From an uncultured Oscillospiraceae bacterium (GTDB taxonomy: Bacteria > Bacillota > Clostridia > Oscillospirales > Oscillospiraceae): a stretch of 64,000 nt of DNA. Below, piece by piece: positions 40,201-48,391 of the stretch. The notes below the pieces were generated by a model, which saw nothing but the letters and a program-made list of their open reading frames with translations, did not search any database and was not told the origin of the DNA. How positions within the stretch are numbered: the stretch's first letter is position 1; each line of letters starts with the position of its first letter. Made by a program: the position numbers and the translations under genes. The stretch is taken from positions 60,497-124,496 of the forward strand of contig CANQRM010000007.1 in NCBI GenBank assembly GCA_947626265.1, read 5' to 3'.

Positions 40201-41202
40201 CACCTCACCGGGCGCCCCCTCATGGAACACCACCGCGCCGATCTCCGTTATCCGGTCACGCTGCTCATAAAGGCCGGTAGTCTCGATATCAAAGGCCACA
40301 TAGTCCCCCGTAACGGGGCCGTCCCTGGAGCCTATGACGGCCAGGCTCTCATCTACGTCATTTACATAATATCCTTCCATGCCGTAGATGACCTTGATGC
40401 CCTTGGCCGCCTTGGAGGCGGCGGGGAAGGCCTGGGCCACCCCGTGGTCGGTTATGGCGATGGCGTTCATGCCCCATTCCGCCGCCCGCTTCACGGCGGC
40501 CACGGGGTCGGTGAGCCCATCCAGGGAGGACATCTGGGTATGCAGGTGCAGCTCCACCCGCTTCACGGGGGCGTTATCCCTGCGCCCCTCCGGCGGCTGG
40601 GCCATCTGGATGTGCCTCGGCTCCAGCTCCGCCTCATGGCTGAAGCTGTTGAACTTCATCCGGCCGGACACGGTAAGGTACATCCCCGGCTGTATTTTTT
40701 TGATGATGGCGTGCTCCGCCTCTTCCTCTTTGGAGAAGAACCGGCTCACACGGATGCAGCCGTCGCCGTCGGTCATGTCGAACTGGAGCACCACGGCCCC
40801 CCGCTTGGGGATCTCCCGGCTGTCCACGGCGAACACCTTGCCGCACACGGTGACGGTCTTCATCTCCGGGGATGCCTCTTTCATGGGGATGGGGCTGCCC
40901 TTGATCGCCCGGCCCATGAGCACCTTGCCCGTTCCCGTCTTCTTCCCGGGCTTGGGGGCCTCCTCATAGGGCCACTGGGCCGCGATAGAGACCTCGCTCA
41001 GGCCGTACTCCTCCCGTATGGCCCGCTCCATGGCGGACAGCTCCGCCGGCGCGGGCATGGCCGGGAACCGGGCCCGGATGGTCATGCTCATCCGCTCCCG
41101 GCTCACCGTGGCCTCCTGCACCGCCACGCCCTCCAATGAGCCGTAGCTCACCTGCAGCGGCTCACAGAAGGGGAACATCTCCAAAAACGCTACTTCTTCC
41201 AA
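37228..41202 (-). CDS. polC: DNA polymerase III alpha subunit, PolC type
   Basis: 1324 residues, the main replicative polymerase of low-GC Firmicutes. Order: N-terminal OB region (about 60-210), PHP domain (RVELHLHTQMSSLDG from about 217, later AITDHG), inserted DnaQ-type 3'-5' exonuclease (VAFDIETTGLYEQ, NASFDVGFI, HHRASDDA), then the polymerase with a zinc finger (CPQC...CPVCG), PDIDLNFSGEYQ and the TTGQHPGGLVIIP segment. The start is a TTG at 41202 spaced well from AAGGAG; no better ATG is near. Last gene of the pyrH operon. Confidence 0.95.
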   Translation of the reverse strand: MEEVAFLEMFPFCEPLQVSYGSLEGVAVQEATVSRERMSMTIRARFPAMPAPAELSAMERAIREEYGLSEVSIAAQWPYEEAPKPGKKTGTGKVLMGRAIKGSPIPMKEASPEMKTVTVCGKVFAVDSREIPKRGAVVLQFDMTDGDGCIRVSRFFSKEEEAEHAIIKKIQPGMYLTVSGRMKFNSFSHEAELEPRHIQMAQPPEGRRDNAPVKRVELHLHTQMSSLDGLTDPVAAVKRAAEWGMNAIAITDHGVAQAFPAASKAAKGIKVIYGMEGYYVNDVDESLAVIGSRDGPVTGDYVAFDIETTGLYEQRDRITEIGAVVFHEGAPGEVFQTYVNPGMPIPADIQRLTGITDADVFDAPNEAEAVAAFLAFAGDRPLCAHNASFDVGFIAAAAERAGMAFDPTYIDTLPLSQALLPDMKKFKLDMVSDRLGLPAFNHHRASDDALVCGRILGRFVPMLTEKGAQKLSQVDGLCRTLRAKAGRHGRTRHISLLVKNRAGLKNLYELISKSHLEHFNKVPVIPKSLLMAHRDGLLIGSACAAGEFYQAVSRHRSRAECKRLGAFYDYFEIMPLCNNAFMVENGMVKSEEELKEFNRRVIEIADELGKPVCATGDVHFLDPADEQFRHILLSAKGFADADKSLPIYFRTTEEMLKEFEYLGEERAYEVVVTNTNAVADMIEGQVALLPELRLYPPTIENSDGQLKDLVYGRLKELYGEHPEKIITDRVEMEMNTILGRHFDVIYMSAQKLVADSLAHGYLVGSRGSVGSSLVAYLAGITEVNSLPAHYLCPQCYHTDFEAGKGYGCGADMPDKMCPVCGTEMRKEGFDIPFATFLGIKGDKVPDIDLNFSGEYQASAHAYTRTLFGEDHVFKAGTVGTIADKTAYGYVLKYAETHGLEYSSAEKNWLAQGLVGVKRTTGQHPGGLVIIPQDMDVTDFCPVQHPADAENLDIITTHLEYHFMEDYLLKLDELGHDNPTMINMLERLTGTDAKTIRLDDADTMSLFSSPKALGLPDNDPIIGQTGSLGIPEFGTGFTRQMLVDTKPDKFDMLVRLSGYSHGTGVWLGNAQDLIKSGIKVTDTIGCRDDIMLYLMHQGIDANTAFKAMENVRKKNKQLTDEQVQAMKDHGVPQWYIDSCHKIEYLFPKAHAVAYVLMAFRIAWYKVHYPLAFYAALFYRRSQKGGFDAEMMTGGANKVRNKIKEINADPNATAKDQDLVTTLEMVYEFYMRGFDFAPIDIYESDALQFLPVGEKQLRVPFVAIAGLGATAAQDLAKAREGGRDFVSIEDVAAACPKVSMAHIETLKKMGAFGALPEASQMTLFDM

Positions 41203-41247
41203 TGCTATGTACTCCTTATGTCAGGTGTTTTCCTCTATCCTGACATA

Positions 41248-42315
41248 TCAGATGTCCGTTTTTCCGCCCATCTCCATGAGGGCCATGAGCTCGTCCAGAA
41301 GCCGGTCCTCCGGCACCTTCGTCTTCACCACCTGCCCCTTCATGAAGAGGCTTCCGAAGCCGGGGCCGCCGGCGATGCCGTAATCCGCCTCCCGGGCCTC
41401 CCCGGGACCGTTCACCTCGCAGCCCATGACCGCCACGGTGATGTCCCGGTCCAGGCCGGAGACCGCCTCCTCCACCCGCCTGGCCAGGCCAATGAGGTCT
41501 ATTTTTGTCCGGCCGCAGGTGGGGCAGGACACGAACCGCACCCCGCCCTTACGCAGGCCGCAGGCCCGCAGTATGGCAAGACCCGCCTTTACCTCCTCCG
41601 CGGGGTCCGCGGTGAGGCTCACCCGGATGGTGTCGCCGATGCCCTCCATGAGAAGGGTGCCGATGCCCACGGCGGAATTGACGAGGCCGCCGTAGCTTGT
41701 CCCCGCCTCGGTGACGCCCACGTGCAGGGGGCAGTCGAACCGCTCTGCCGCCAGCCGGTAGGCCGCCACGGCAGTGGTCACATCCGACGCCTTTACGGAC
41801 AAGGCGATATCCTCAAATCCCGCGGCGCGCAGGGCGTCGATCTCCCCCGCCGCGCTCTCCACGAGAGCCTCCGCCGTGGGACCGCCGTACTTTTCCAGCA
41901 GCCGCTTTTCCAGCGACCCGGTGTTCACGCCGATGCGGATGGGGATGCCCCGCGCTTTGCAGGCGTCCGCCACCGCCGCGACCTTGTCCGCCGCGCCTAT
42001 GTTGCCGGGGTTTATGCGCACGGCGCTGACCCCCGCCTCCGCCGCCGCCAGGGCCAGCCGGTAGTCGAAGTGGATGTCCGCCACCACGGGCATGGGCGCC
42101 GCCGCCATGATGGCGGGCAGGGCCGCCGCCGCGGCCATATTCGGCACCGCCACCCGGATGATGTCGCACCCGGCGGCTCGAAGCCGCCGCATCTGGTCCA
42201 GCGTCGCCTCTGCGTCCTGGGTGGGGGTATTGCACATGGACTGGACCGTCACGGGGGCCCCGCCCCCCACGGCCACGCCGCCCACGTATATTTTCCTTGT
42301 CTCGTCTCTCTTCAT
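41248..42315 (-). CDS. ispG: 4-hydroxy-3-methylbut-2-enyl diphosphate synthase
   Basis: 355 residues. Iron-sulfur enzyme of the MEP isoprenoid pathway converting MEcPP to HMBPP. It starts RKIYVGGVAVGGGAPVTVQS, typical of the family. The C-terminal 4Fe-4S ligands are SCPTCGRTKID (two Cys) and VMGCEVNGPGEAREAD (third Cys, then Glu). The gene sits between rseP (2 bases upstream) and polC, the usual Firmicute order. Confidence 0.96.
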   Translation of the reverse strand: MKRDETRKIYVGGVAVGGGAPVTVQSMCNTPTQDAEATLDQMRRLRAAGCDIIRVAVPNMAAAAALPAIMAAAPMPVVADIHFDYRLALAAAEAGVSAVRINPGNIGAADKVAAVADACKARGIPIRIGVNTGSLEKRLLEKYGGPTAEALVESAAGEIDALRAAGFEDIALSVKASDVTTAVAAYRLAAERFDCPLHVGVTEAGTSYGGLVNSAVGIGTLLMEGIGDTIRVSLTADPAEEVKAGLAILRACGLRKGGVRFVSCPTCGRTKIDLIGLARRVEEAVSGLDRDITVAVMGCEVNGPGEAREADYGIAGGPGFGSLFMKGQVVKTKVPEDRLLDELMALMEMGGKTDI

Positions 42316-42317
42316 AT

Positions 42318-43397
42318 CTATCGCGCGATGATCCGCGCCACGTCGTTGTACGTCACATATACCATCAGGCCCAGCAGCAGCACGAACCCGGCCGTGCTGG
42401 CGTAGTTCTCATACTTGGGGTCCAGCTCCCGGCGGAACAGGACAGCCCACAGCGCGGACAGGAGCAGGAAGAAGATGCGCCCTCCGTCCAGCCCCGGGAT
42501 GGGCAGCAGGTTCATCACCGCCAGGTTCACCGCGATGAGCGCCGCCATATAGAAGATGTTCAAGAGCGCGATGGACACAGTGGGCGATGCCGCGCCGATC
42601 TCGGTCATGCCGTCCACCACGCCCACGATGCCCATCAGGTCTTGAGCGCCGGCCGCCCCGGTGACCAGGTCATGAAGTCCCAGCCACACCATGCGCACGA
42701 AGTCCAGCGCCCCATACCAGGTGTATTTGAGCTTGGCCCCCAGGCCCGACTCCAGCTTCTCGAAATAGAGCCCGTAGCGCATGACGGTCTCCCCGGTCTC
42801 CTCGTCGGTATACTCCCGCAGGGTCATGGGATAGTGGTCCAGCCGCACCTTATGTCCGTCGCGGATGAGGACCAGGTCCGCGTACCCCTCTTCGCCCCGA
42901 GCCATGTAGAAGGACACGTCGCTGGCCAGATACGTCCGCTGACCGTTTACCTTATAGAACGTATCCCCCACCTGCAGGCCGTCGGCGCTCTCATAGGGGC
43001 AGCCCTCCATGAACCGGGTGACGGTGGGCGGGGAGAAGGCCTCCACCTGGGTGTAGCAGCCGAAGAGGATAATGAGGCCCAGCAGGAAGTTCATGACCAC
43101 GCCGGCCAGCATGATGATGAGCCGCTTCCACCGGGAGGCGTTCTGGAAGGCGCCGGCGTCGTCCGCGTCGTCGTCCTCCCCCGCCATGGCGCAGAAGCCG
43201 CCCAGGGGCAGCGCCCTGAGGGTCACGTCCGTGCCCTTTTTTGTGGTGTGCCGCAGCAGCACCGGCCCCATGCCCATGGCAAATTCCAGCACCCGCACCC
43301 CGCAGGCCCGGGCCGCCAGAAAGTGGCCCAGCTCGTGGACCATGATGAGCACGCCGAATATGACGATGGCTAAAAGGATGTACAGGAGATTACTCAT
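42318..43397 (-). CDS. rseP: Site-2 zinc metalloprotease RseP/RasP
   Basis: 359 residues, membrane-embedded protease that cleaves anti-sigma factors and signal peptide remnants within the membrane. The zinc motif is H21-E22-LGH25 in the first membrane segment. A PDZ domain covers about 110-190 (YESADGLQVGDTFYKVNGQR). The second metal motif is NLLPIPGLDGGRI in a late membrane segment. Located between dxr and ispG as usual. It may act on the anti-sigma factor encoded at 49974, but nothing in the sequence proves that. Confidence 0.93.
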   Translation of the reverse strand: MSNLLYILLAIVIFGVLIMVHELGHFLAARACGVRVLEFAMGMGPVLLRHTTKKGTDVTLRALPLGGFCAMAGEDDDADDAGAFQNASRWKRLIIMLAGVVMNFLLGLIILFGCYTQVEAFSPPTVTRFMEGCPYESADGLQVGDTFYKVNGQRTYLASDVSFYMARGEEGYADLVLIRDGHKVRLDHYPMTLREYTDEETGETVMRYGLYFEKLESGLGAKLKYTWYGALDFVRMVWLGLHDLVTGAAGAQDLMGIVGVVDGMTEIGAASPTVSIALLNIFYMAALIAVNLAVMNLLPIPGLDGGRIFFLLLSALWAVLFRRELDPKYENYASTAGFVLLLGLMVYVTYNDVARIIAR

Positions 43398-43450
43398 TCG
43401 CTTTCCTTCTCACGCTTTGCTGGAAACAGTTTATGCCAAAAGGGACTGTT

Positions 43451-44587
43451 TTATCTTTCGTAGACTAACCTACGCGCTTCCCCGTCGGCCGCCAGGATGT
43501 CGTCCAGGGTGGGCTGGGAGATGAACGCAGTGCGCTCCACCGCCTCCGCCACCCGGTCGTAGATGTCGTTGAAGCCGATCTTCCCCGCCAAAAACAGGGC
43601 CACCGCCGCCTCGTTGGCGGCGCTCATGGCCGCCGGCGCGGTGCCGCCCCGCCGGGCGCAGTCCATGGCCAGGCCCAGGCACGGGGTCTTTTCCAAATCC
43701 GGCGCCTCAAAGGTCATGTCCTTCATCTGCCAGAAATCCAGCCGCTCATAGGGGGAGGGCGCCCTATCCGGCCAGGTCATGGCGTACTGGATGGGCAGGC
43801 CCATGTCCGGCACGGCGAGCTGCGCCAGCACCGTGCCGTCAATGAGCTCCACCATGGAATGGATGACGCTCTGGGGGTGGACCACCACCTGGATGTGGTC
43901 CGGGTCCACCGCGAACAGGTGCATGGCCTCGATGAACTCCAGACCCTTGTTCATCATGGTAGCGCTGTCCACGGATATCTTGGCCCCCATGTGCCAGTTG
44001 GGATGCCGCACCGCCTGCTCCGGCGTGACGGAGGCCGTCTGCTCCCTCGTCCAGCCCCGGAAGGGGCCGCCGGAGCCGGTGAGCAGTATTTTATATAGCT
44101 GCTCCCGCCGTCCTTCCAGGCACTGGAAGATGGCGGCGTGCTCTGAGTCCACGGGCACGATCTGGGCGCCCTTGTCCGCCGCAGCCTTCATGACGATGGA
44201 CCCCGCGCAGACCAAGGTCTCCTTGTTGGCAAGGCATATGCGCTTTCTGGCGTCGATGGCGTCCAGGGTGGGCTTCAATCCCACGGAGCCGGACACCGCC
44301 GTCACCACCGCGTCCGCGTCCACCGCCGCGGCGGCATGGCGCAGGCCCTCCATCCCCTCGCCTATCTCTATGTCCAGGTCCGCCACGGCCACACGCAGCT
44401 TCGCTGCCGCGTCGGCGTCGTACACCGCCGCGTAGGAGGGTTTGAAACGGCGTATCTGCTGTTCCAAGAGCTCTATGCTCTTTTGGGCCGTGAGGGCCTC
44501 CACCCGCAGGCCCAGCCGGGCTGCCGCCTCCAGCGACTGCCGCCCGATGGACCCGGTGGAACCCAGCACGGACAGGGACTTCACCAT
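43451..44587 (-). CDS. dxr: 1-deoxy-D-xylulose 5-phosphate reductoisomerase
   Basis: 378 residues. NADPH-dependent second enzyme of the MEP pathway. NADPH-binding start SLSVLGSTGSIGRQSLEAA, active-site metal segment PVDSEHAAIFQCLEGR, and the flexible-loop region RHPNWHMGAKISVDSATMMNKGLE are intact. ATG at 44587 follows AAAAGGG at ideal distance and is preferred to the GTG three codons upstream. It follows uppS by 5 bases, leaving no room for the expected cdsA. Confidence 0.95.
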   Translation of the reverse strand: MVKSLSVLGSTGSIGRQSLEAAARLGLRVEALTAQKSIELLEQQIRRFKPSYAAVYDADAAAKLRVAVADLDIEIGEGMEGLRHAAAAVDADAVVTAVSGSVGLKPTLDAIDARKRICLANKETLVCAGSIVMKAAADKGAQIVPVDSEHAAIFQCLEGRREQLYKILLTGSGGPFRGWTREQTASVTPEQAVRHPNWHMGAKISVDSATMMNKGLEFIEAMHLFAVDPDHIQVVVHPQSVIHSMVELIDGTVLAQLAVPDMGLPIQYAMTWPDRAPSPYERLDFWQMKDMTFEAPDLEKTPCLGLAMDCARRGGTAPAAMSAANEAAVALFLAGKIGFNDIYDRVAEAVERTAFISQPTLDDILAADGEARRLVYER

Positions 44588-44592
44588 GGTAT

Positions 44593-45357
44593 TCACCCTT
44601 TTCCCACGTCGCCGAAGCGGCGCTCTCTGTGTTGATAGGCGGCAATGGCCTTATCGAACTCCTTCTCGTCGAAGTCCGGCCACAGCACGTCGGAGAAGTA
44701 TAGCTCCGCATAGGCGATCTCCCACAAAAGGAAGTTGGATATGCGCTTCTCCCCGCCGGGGCGGATCAATAGGTCCGGGTCGGGGATATGCCCGCCCCAC
44801 ATGTAGCCGGAAAAGCCCGCCTCGTCTATCTCCGGGCAGCCGTCTGCCGCCCAGCGCTTCGCCGCCCGGACGATCTCGTCCCGGCCGCCGTAGTTGAGGC
44901 AGATGTTCACCTGCGCCCCCGTGTACACGGCGGAGCGCTCCATGCACTCCCGGCACAGCGTCTGCAGCTCCGGCGCGAAGGGGGAGAGGTCCCCGAAGAT
45001 GCAGATGCGCACCCGCTCCTTTTCCAGGTCCCGCAGGGCCTGGCGCAGGTATTTCTCCAGCAGGGACATGATGCCCGCCACCTCGTCGGCGGGCCGCTTC
45101 CAGTTCTCCGTAGAGAAGGCGTACACCGTCAGATACTCTATCCCCAGCTTCTGGCAGTACCGGGCCGCCCGGCGGAAGCTGTCCGCCCCAGCGGAGTGGC
45201 CCGCCGTCCGGGGCAGGCCCCGTTTCTTGGCCCAGCGGCCGTTGCCGTCCATGATCACGGCGATATGGCGGGGGAGGTTTTCGGTTTCTTCAATATGCTC
45301 ATGGCGGGGGAGTCCTTGGGACTCTCCCGCCAGGTCGGTCTTGCTCCGGACACTCAT
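44593..45357 (-). CDS. uppS: Undecaprenyl diphosphate synthase
   Basis: 254 residues. cis-Prenyltransferase making the C55 lipid carrier for peptidoglycan. Motif I is HIAVIMDGNGRWAKKRGLPR; the later TVYAFSTENWKRP and RTGGEKRISNFLLW-like IRPGGEKRISNFLLWEIAY segments are intact. The start at 45357 overlaps the frr stop (ATGA). The product needs FPP made through Dxr and IspG, encoded just downstream. Confidence 0.95.
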   Translation of the reverse strand: MSVRSKTDLAGESQGLPRHEHIEETENLPRHIAVIMDGNGRWAKKRGLPRTAGHSAGADSFRRAARYCQKLGIEYLTVYAFSTENWKRPADEVAGIMSLLEKYLRQALRDLEKERVRICIFGDLSPFAPELQTLCRECMERSAVYTGAQVNICLNYGGRDEIVRAAKRWAADGCPEIDEAGFSGYMWGGHIPDPDLLIRPGGEKRISNFLLWEIAYAELYFSDVLWPDFDEKEFDKAIAAYQHRERRFGDVGKG

Positions 45358-45905
45358 ATGGCGAACAGCTCTTTTTCCTTCGCGTCGGTGAGCTTGTCGA
45401 TGTCCTTGATGTTGTCGTCGGTCAGCTTCTGCAGGTCCTTCTCCAGGTCCTTCTGGTCGTCCTCGGTGATGTCGCCGGCCTTCTGCTGCTTCTTGATCTT
45501 GTCCATGGCGTCCCGGCGGATGTTGCGCACGGCCACCTTGGCGTCCTCGCCGTACTTGCGCACCTGCTTGGCCAGCTCCTTGCGCCGCTCTTCGGTGAGC
45601 TGGGGGAAGGCAAGGCGGATGACCCGGCCGTCGTTCTGGGGGTTGATGCCAAGCTCCGAGGCCTGGATGGCCTTCTCGATGCCCTTCAGCACGGAGCCGT
45701 CCCAAGGGGTGATGACCAGCGTGCGGGGGTCGGGGGTGGAGATGGCCGCCACCTGGTTGATGGGGGTGGGGGTGCCGTAGTAGTCCACGGTGATGCCGTT
45801 CAGCACCGCGGCGTTGGCCCGCCCGGCCCGGACGGAATCGAACTGGCCGGAGAGGAAATCCTTGGCCTTCTTCATTTTCTCCTCAAACTCTTTCAGCTCA
45901 GACAT
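45354..45905 (-). CDS. frr: Ribosome recycling factor
   Basis: 183 residues, normal length. It splits post-termination ribosomes with EF-G. Typical segments: SVRAGRANAAVLNGITVDYYGTPTPINQVA, and the C-terminal VAVRNIRRDAMDKIKKQQK helix. GGAGG lies before the ATG. It follows pyrH by 34 bases and overlaps uppS by four. Confidence 0.96.
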   Translation of the reverse strand: MSELKEFEEKMKKAKDFLSGQFDSVRAGRANAAVLNGITVDYYGTPTPINQVAAISTPDPRTLVITPWDGSVLKGIEKAIQASELGINPQNDGRVIRLAFPQLTEERRKELAKQVRKYGEDAKVAVRNIRRDAMDKIKKQQKAGDITEDDQKDLEKDLQKLTDDNIKDIDKLTDAKEKELFAI

Positions 45906-45939
45906 GGGTCAGGTCCTCCTTTTGTAAAATGATTCAACG

Positions 45940-46653
45940 TTATTCAACGATAGTGCCTATTTTCTCCCCCATGACCACCCGGAGGATGTTCTCCGGCGGG
46001 TCCAGAGCGAAGATCATGGTGGGTATGGCGTTGTCCCGGAGCAAGCTGGTCGCCGCCGCGTCGATGACTTTCAGGTCCTTTGCCAATATCTCCCCATAGC
46101 CGATACGGTCCAGCTTTTTCGCGGTGGGGTCCGTCTTCGGGTCCGCGGTGTACACGCCGTCGATGTGCTTCGCCATCAAAAGCGCGTCCGCGCCGATCTC
46201 GGCGGCCTTCAGGGCCGCGGCGGAGTCGGTGGTGAAATAGGGATTGCCGCTGCCGGCGGCAAAGAGGACCACCCGCCCCTTTTCCAGGTGGTGCATGGCC
46301 CGGCCATAGGAATAAGGTTCCGCCACCCGGACCATGTCGATCATGGTCATCACCCGGGCGGGCACCCCCTGCTGCTCCAGCACCTCGGACAGGGCGATAC
46401 TATTCATGACGGTGGCCAGCATGCCCATCTGGTCGGCCCGGGAGCGCTCCATTTTGCCGCCCCCATCCTTGGCGCCCCGCCAGTAGTTGCCGCCGCCGGT
46501 GACGAGACCGATCTGCACGCCGGCGTCCACGCAGCTCTTGATGGCCCTGGCCACCTCGGCCATCACGGCGAAATCCAGCCCCCGGCCGCTCCCGCCGCCC
46601 AAAGCCTCGCCGCTGAGCTTCAGCAGCACGCGCTTATAAACGGGTGTTCCCAT
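45940..46653 (-). CDS. pyrH: UMP kinase
   Basis: 237 residues, amino-acid-kinase fold. Phosphorylates UMP to UDP. Starts YKRVLLKLSGEALGG; the segments LVTGGGNYWRG and AAGSGNPYFTTDSAAALKA are diagnostic. First gene of the operon. The tsf and rpsB genes that often lie upstream are not here; a divergent spoIIGA gene is instead. Confidence 0.96.
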   Translation of the reverse strand: MGTPVYKRVLLKLSGEALGGGSGRGLDFAVMAEVARAIKSCVDAGVQIGLVTGGGNYWRGAKDGGGKMERSRADQMGMLATVMNSIALSEVLEQQGVPARVMTMIDMVRVAEPYSYGRAMHHLEKGRVVLFAAGSGNPYFTTDSAAALKAAEIGADALLMAKHIDGVYTADPKTDPTAKKLDRIGYGEILAKDLKVIDAAATSLLRDNAIPTMIFALDPPENILRVVMGEKIGTIVE

Positions 46654-46743
46654 AGCTGTCCTCTCCCCTCATAATATCATTTCTATTGTACGGGACAAAG
46701 GTTACATTTTCAACTACAGAACACACCTTTTTCCCCGCTTCAA

Positions 46744-46772
46744 ATTTTACCACATCCGCCTCGCGATTTCAA
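46744..46772 (-). promoter_or_regulatory. Promoter of the pyrH-polC operon
   Basis: On the minus strand TTGAAA (complement of 46767-46772) and TAAAAT (complement of 46744-46749), 17 bases apart, about 90 bases before pyrH. Confidence 0.65.
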
Positions 46773-46807
46773 CCGGCTTCGCGGCGGGGCCGTGCTACCC
46801 TTGAGCC

Positions 46808-47605
46808 ATGGAGACCATCTATCTGGACGAACTGTTTCTCTTGGACCTGGTGGTGGACTACTTCCTGCTGCTGGGCACGGCCAAGGTCTGCGCCCTGCCC
46901 TATCGGCGGGGGCGATTCCTGGCCGGGGCGGCGCTGGGGGCGGTGTGGAACTGCCTGGGGCTCCTGCCGGGGCTTACGTGGCTCATATGTCCCGCCATGC
47001 GCCCGGTGCTGGGCCTCGCCATGACCCTTATCGCCTTCGGCGGGGAGCGGCGGCTGTGGCGGTGCTACGGGTACTTTCTGGGCCTTTCCGCCCTCTTCGG
47101 CGGGACGGTGTACGCCGCGTGCCTTTTCCGGGGCGGGAGCGCGCTGCGCCTCGATATGCGGGTGCTGGCGCTGGCCTTCGCCGTGTGCTGGGCGGGCATC
47201 AGCTTCCTCTATCGGGGCGCCGGCCGGGCCGCCCCCCGGCGGCTGCGGCAGATGACGGTGGAGCGCCGGGGCCGGCGGGTCTCCCTCCGGGCCCTGGAGG
47301 ACACGGGAAACGGCCTTGTCGACCCCATCACCGGCCTGGCCGCCTTCGTGGCGGAGGCGGAGGCGGTGCGGGGGCTCTTCTCCCCCGCCGATGCTGCGTA
47401 TCTTCGCGCGCCTCCCACCGAGGCGGCGCTGCACATCCCCGGCGCCCGGCTCATCCCCTACGCGGGGGTTGAGGGGAAAAGCGGGCTGCTCCTGGCCTTC
47501 CGGCCGGACCGGGTGACGGTGGACGGCCGGGAACGGCGGGACCTCATCGCCGCCGTATCCCCCGGCAGGCTGGGGCCCGATGGCTCCTACGACGCGGTGC
47601 TTTGA
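46808..47605 (+). CDS. spoIIGA: Sigma-E processing aspartic peptidase SpoIIGA
   Basis: 265 residues. Sporulation protease that matures pro-sigma-E in the mother cell. Residues 1-135 hold about five membrane segments; the C-terminal half is an aspartic protease domain with catalytic D165 in [12 protein letters not shown]. It starts [20 protein letters not shown], the usual family start. sigE follows after 13 bases. Its presence shows an endospore-forming lineage. Confidence 0.88.
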   Translation: METIYLDELFLLDLVVDYFLLLGTAKVCALPYRRGRFLAGAALGAVWNCLGLLPGLTWLICPAMRPVLGLAMTLIAFGGERRLWRCYGYFLGLSALFGGTVYAACLFRGGSALRLDMRVLALAFAVCWAGISFLYRGAGRAAPRRLRQMTVERRGRRVSLRALEDTGNGLVDPITGLAAFVAEAEAVRGLFSPADAAYLRAPPTEAALHIPGARLIPYAGVEGKSGLLLAFRPDRVTVDGRERRDLIAAVSPGRLGPDGSYDAVL

Positions 47606-47618
47606 AAGGAGGCACACC

Positions 47619-48323
47619 ATGAATAAGCTCATCCTGCTTCTGATGCAGCTGCAGCTGAAGCTGCAGCCCACGCCGCGCATTTTCTATATCGGCGGCAGCG
47701 ACGTGCTGCCCCCGCCCCTGGAAAAGGACGAGGAGGAGGCCGCCATCGCCGCCCTCATGGCGGGGGACCAGGAGGCCCGCCAGAGCCTCATCGAGCACAA
47801 CCTGCGCCTGGTGGTGTACATCGCCCGCCGGTTCGAAAATACCGGCGTGAACATCGAGGACCTCATCTCCATCGGCACCATCGGGCTCATCAAGGCCATC
47901 GGCACCTTCGACCCGGCCAAGCGCATCAAGCTGGCCACCTACGCCTCCCGGTGCATCGAAAACGAGATACTCATGTTCCTGCGCAAGAAAAGCTCCCACC
48001 GCACGGAGATATCCATCGACGAGCCCCTCAACACCGACTGGGACGGCAACGAGCTGCTCTTATCCGACGTCCTCGGCACCGACGGCGAGGAGGTGAGCAA
48101 GCCCCTGGAGGACGACGTGGAGAAGCAGCTGCTCATGGAGGCGGTGGACCGGCTTGACGAGCGGGAGCGGTCCATCATCCTCATGCGCTTTGGCCTGGAG
48201 GGCTATGAGGAGCTGACCCAAAAGGAGGTGGCGGACCTTCTGGGCATATCCCAGAGCTACATAAGCCGCCTGGAAAAGCGCATCATCCTGCGCCTCCGGC
48301 GGGAGCTCATCCGCCAGTTCTGA
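47619..48323 (+). CDS. sigE: Sporulation sigma factor sigma-E
   Basis: 234 residues. Mother-cell sigma factor made as an inactive precursor: the first 25 or so residues ([20 protein letters not shown]) are the pro-sequence removed by SpoIIGA. Region 2 is [20 protein letters not shown] then [14 protein letters not shown]; region 4 ends with [28 protein letters not shown] lies before the ATG, which decides the start within a longer frame. A strong terminator follows, and no sigG lies downstream. Confidence 0.95.
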   Translation: MNKLILLLMQLQLKLQPTPRIFYIGGSDVLPPPLEKDEEEAAIAALMAGDQEARQSLIEHNLRLVVYIARRFENTGVNIEDLISIGTIGLIKAIGTFDPAKRIKLATYASRCIENEILMFLRKKSSHRTEISIDEPLNTDWDGNELLLSDVLGTDGEEVSKPLEDDVEKQLLMEAVDRLDERERSIILMRFGLEGYEELTQKEVADLLGISQSYISRLEKRIILRLRRELIRQF

Positions 48324-48335
48324 CCCAGCTTGACA

Positions 48336-48375
48336 CCCCGGCCCATTGATACTACAATGGGCCGGGGCCTTTTTT
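48336..48375 (+). terminator. Intrinsic terminator after sigE
   Basis: CCCCGGCCCATTG (48336-48348) pairs with CAATGGGCCGGGG (48355-48367), 6-base loop, then CC and six T. It also lies just before the dus gene start. Confidence 0.85.
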
Positions 48376-48391
48376 GCCCCGGAGGTAACGG

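Noticed and set aside
37222..41139. Plus-strand frame of 1305 codons
   Set aside because: It lies wholly opposite polC. High GC keeps the antisense frame open; the protein has no recognisable domain.
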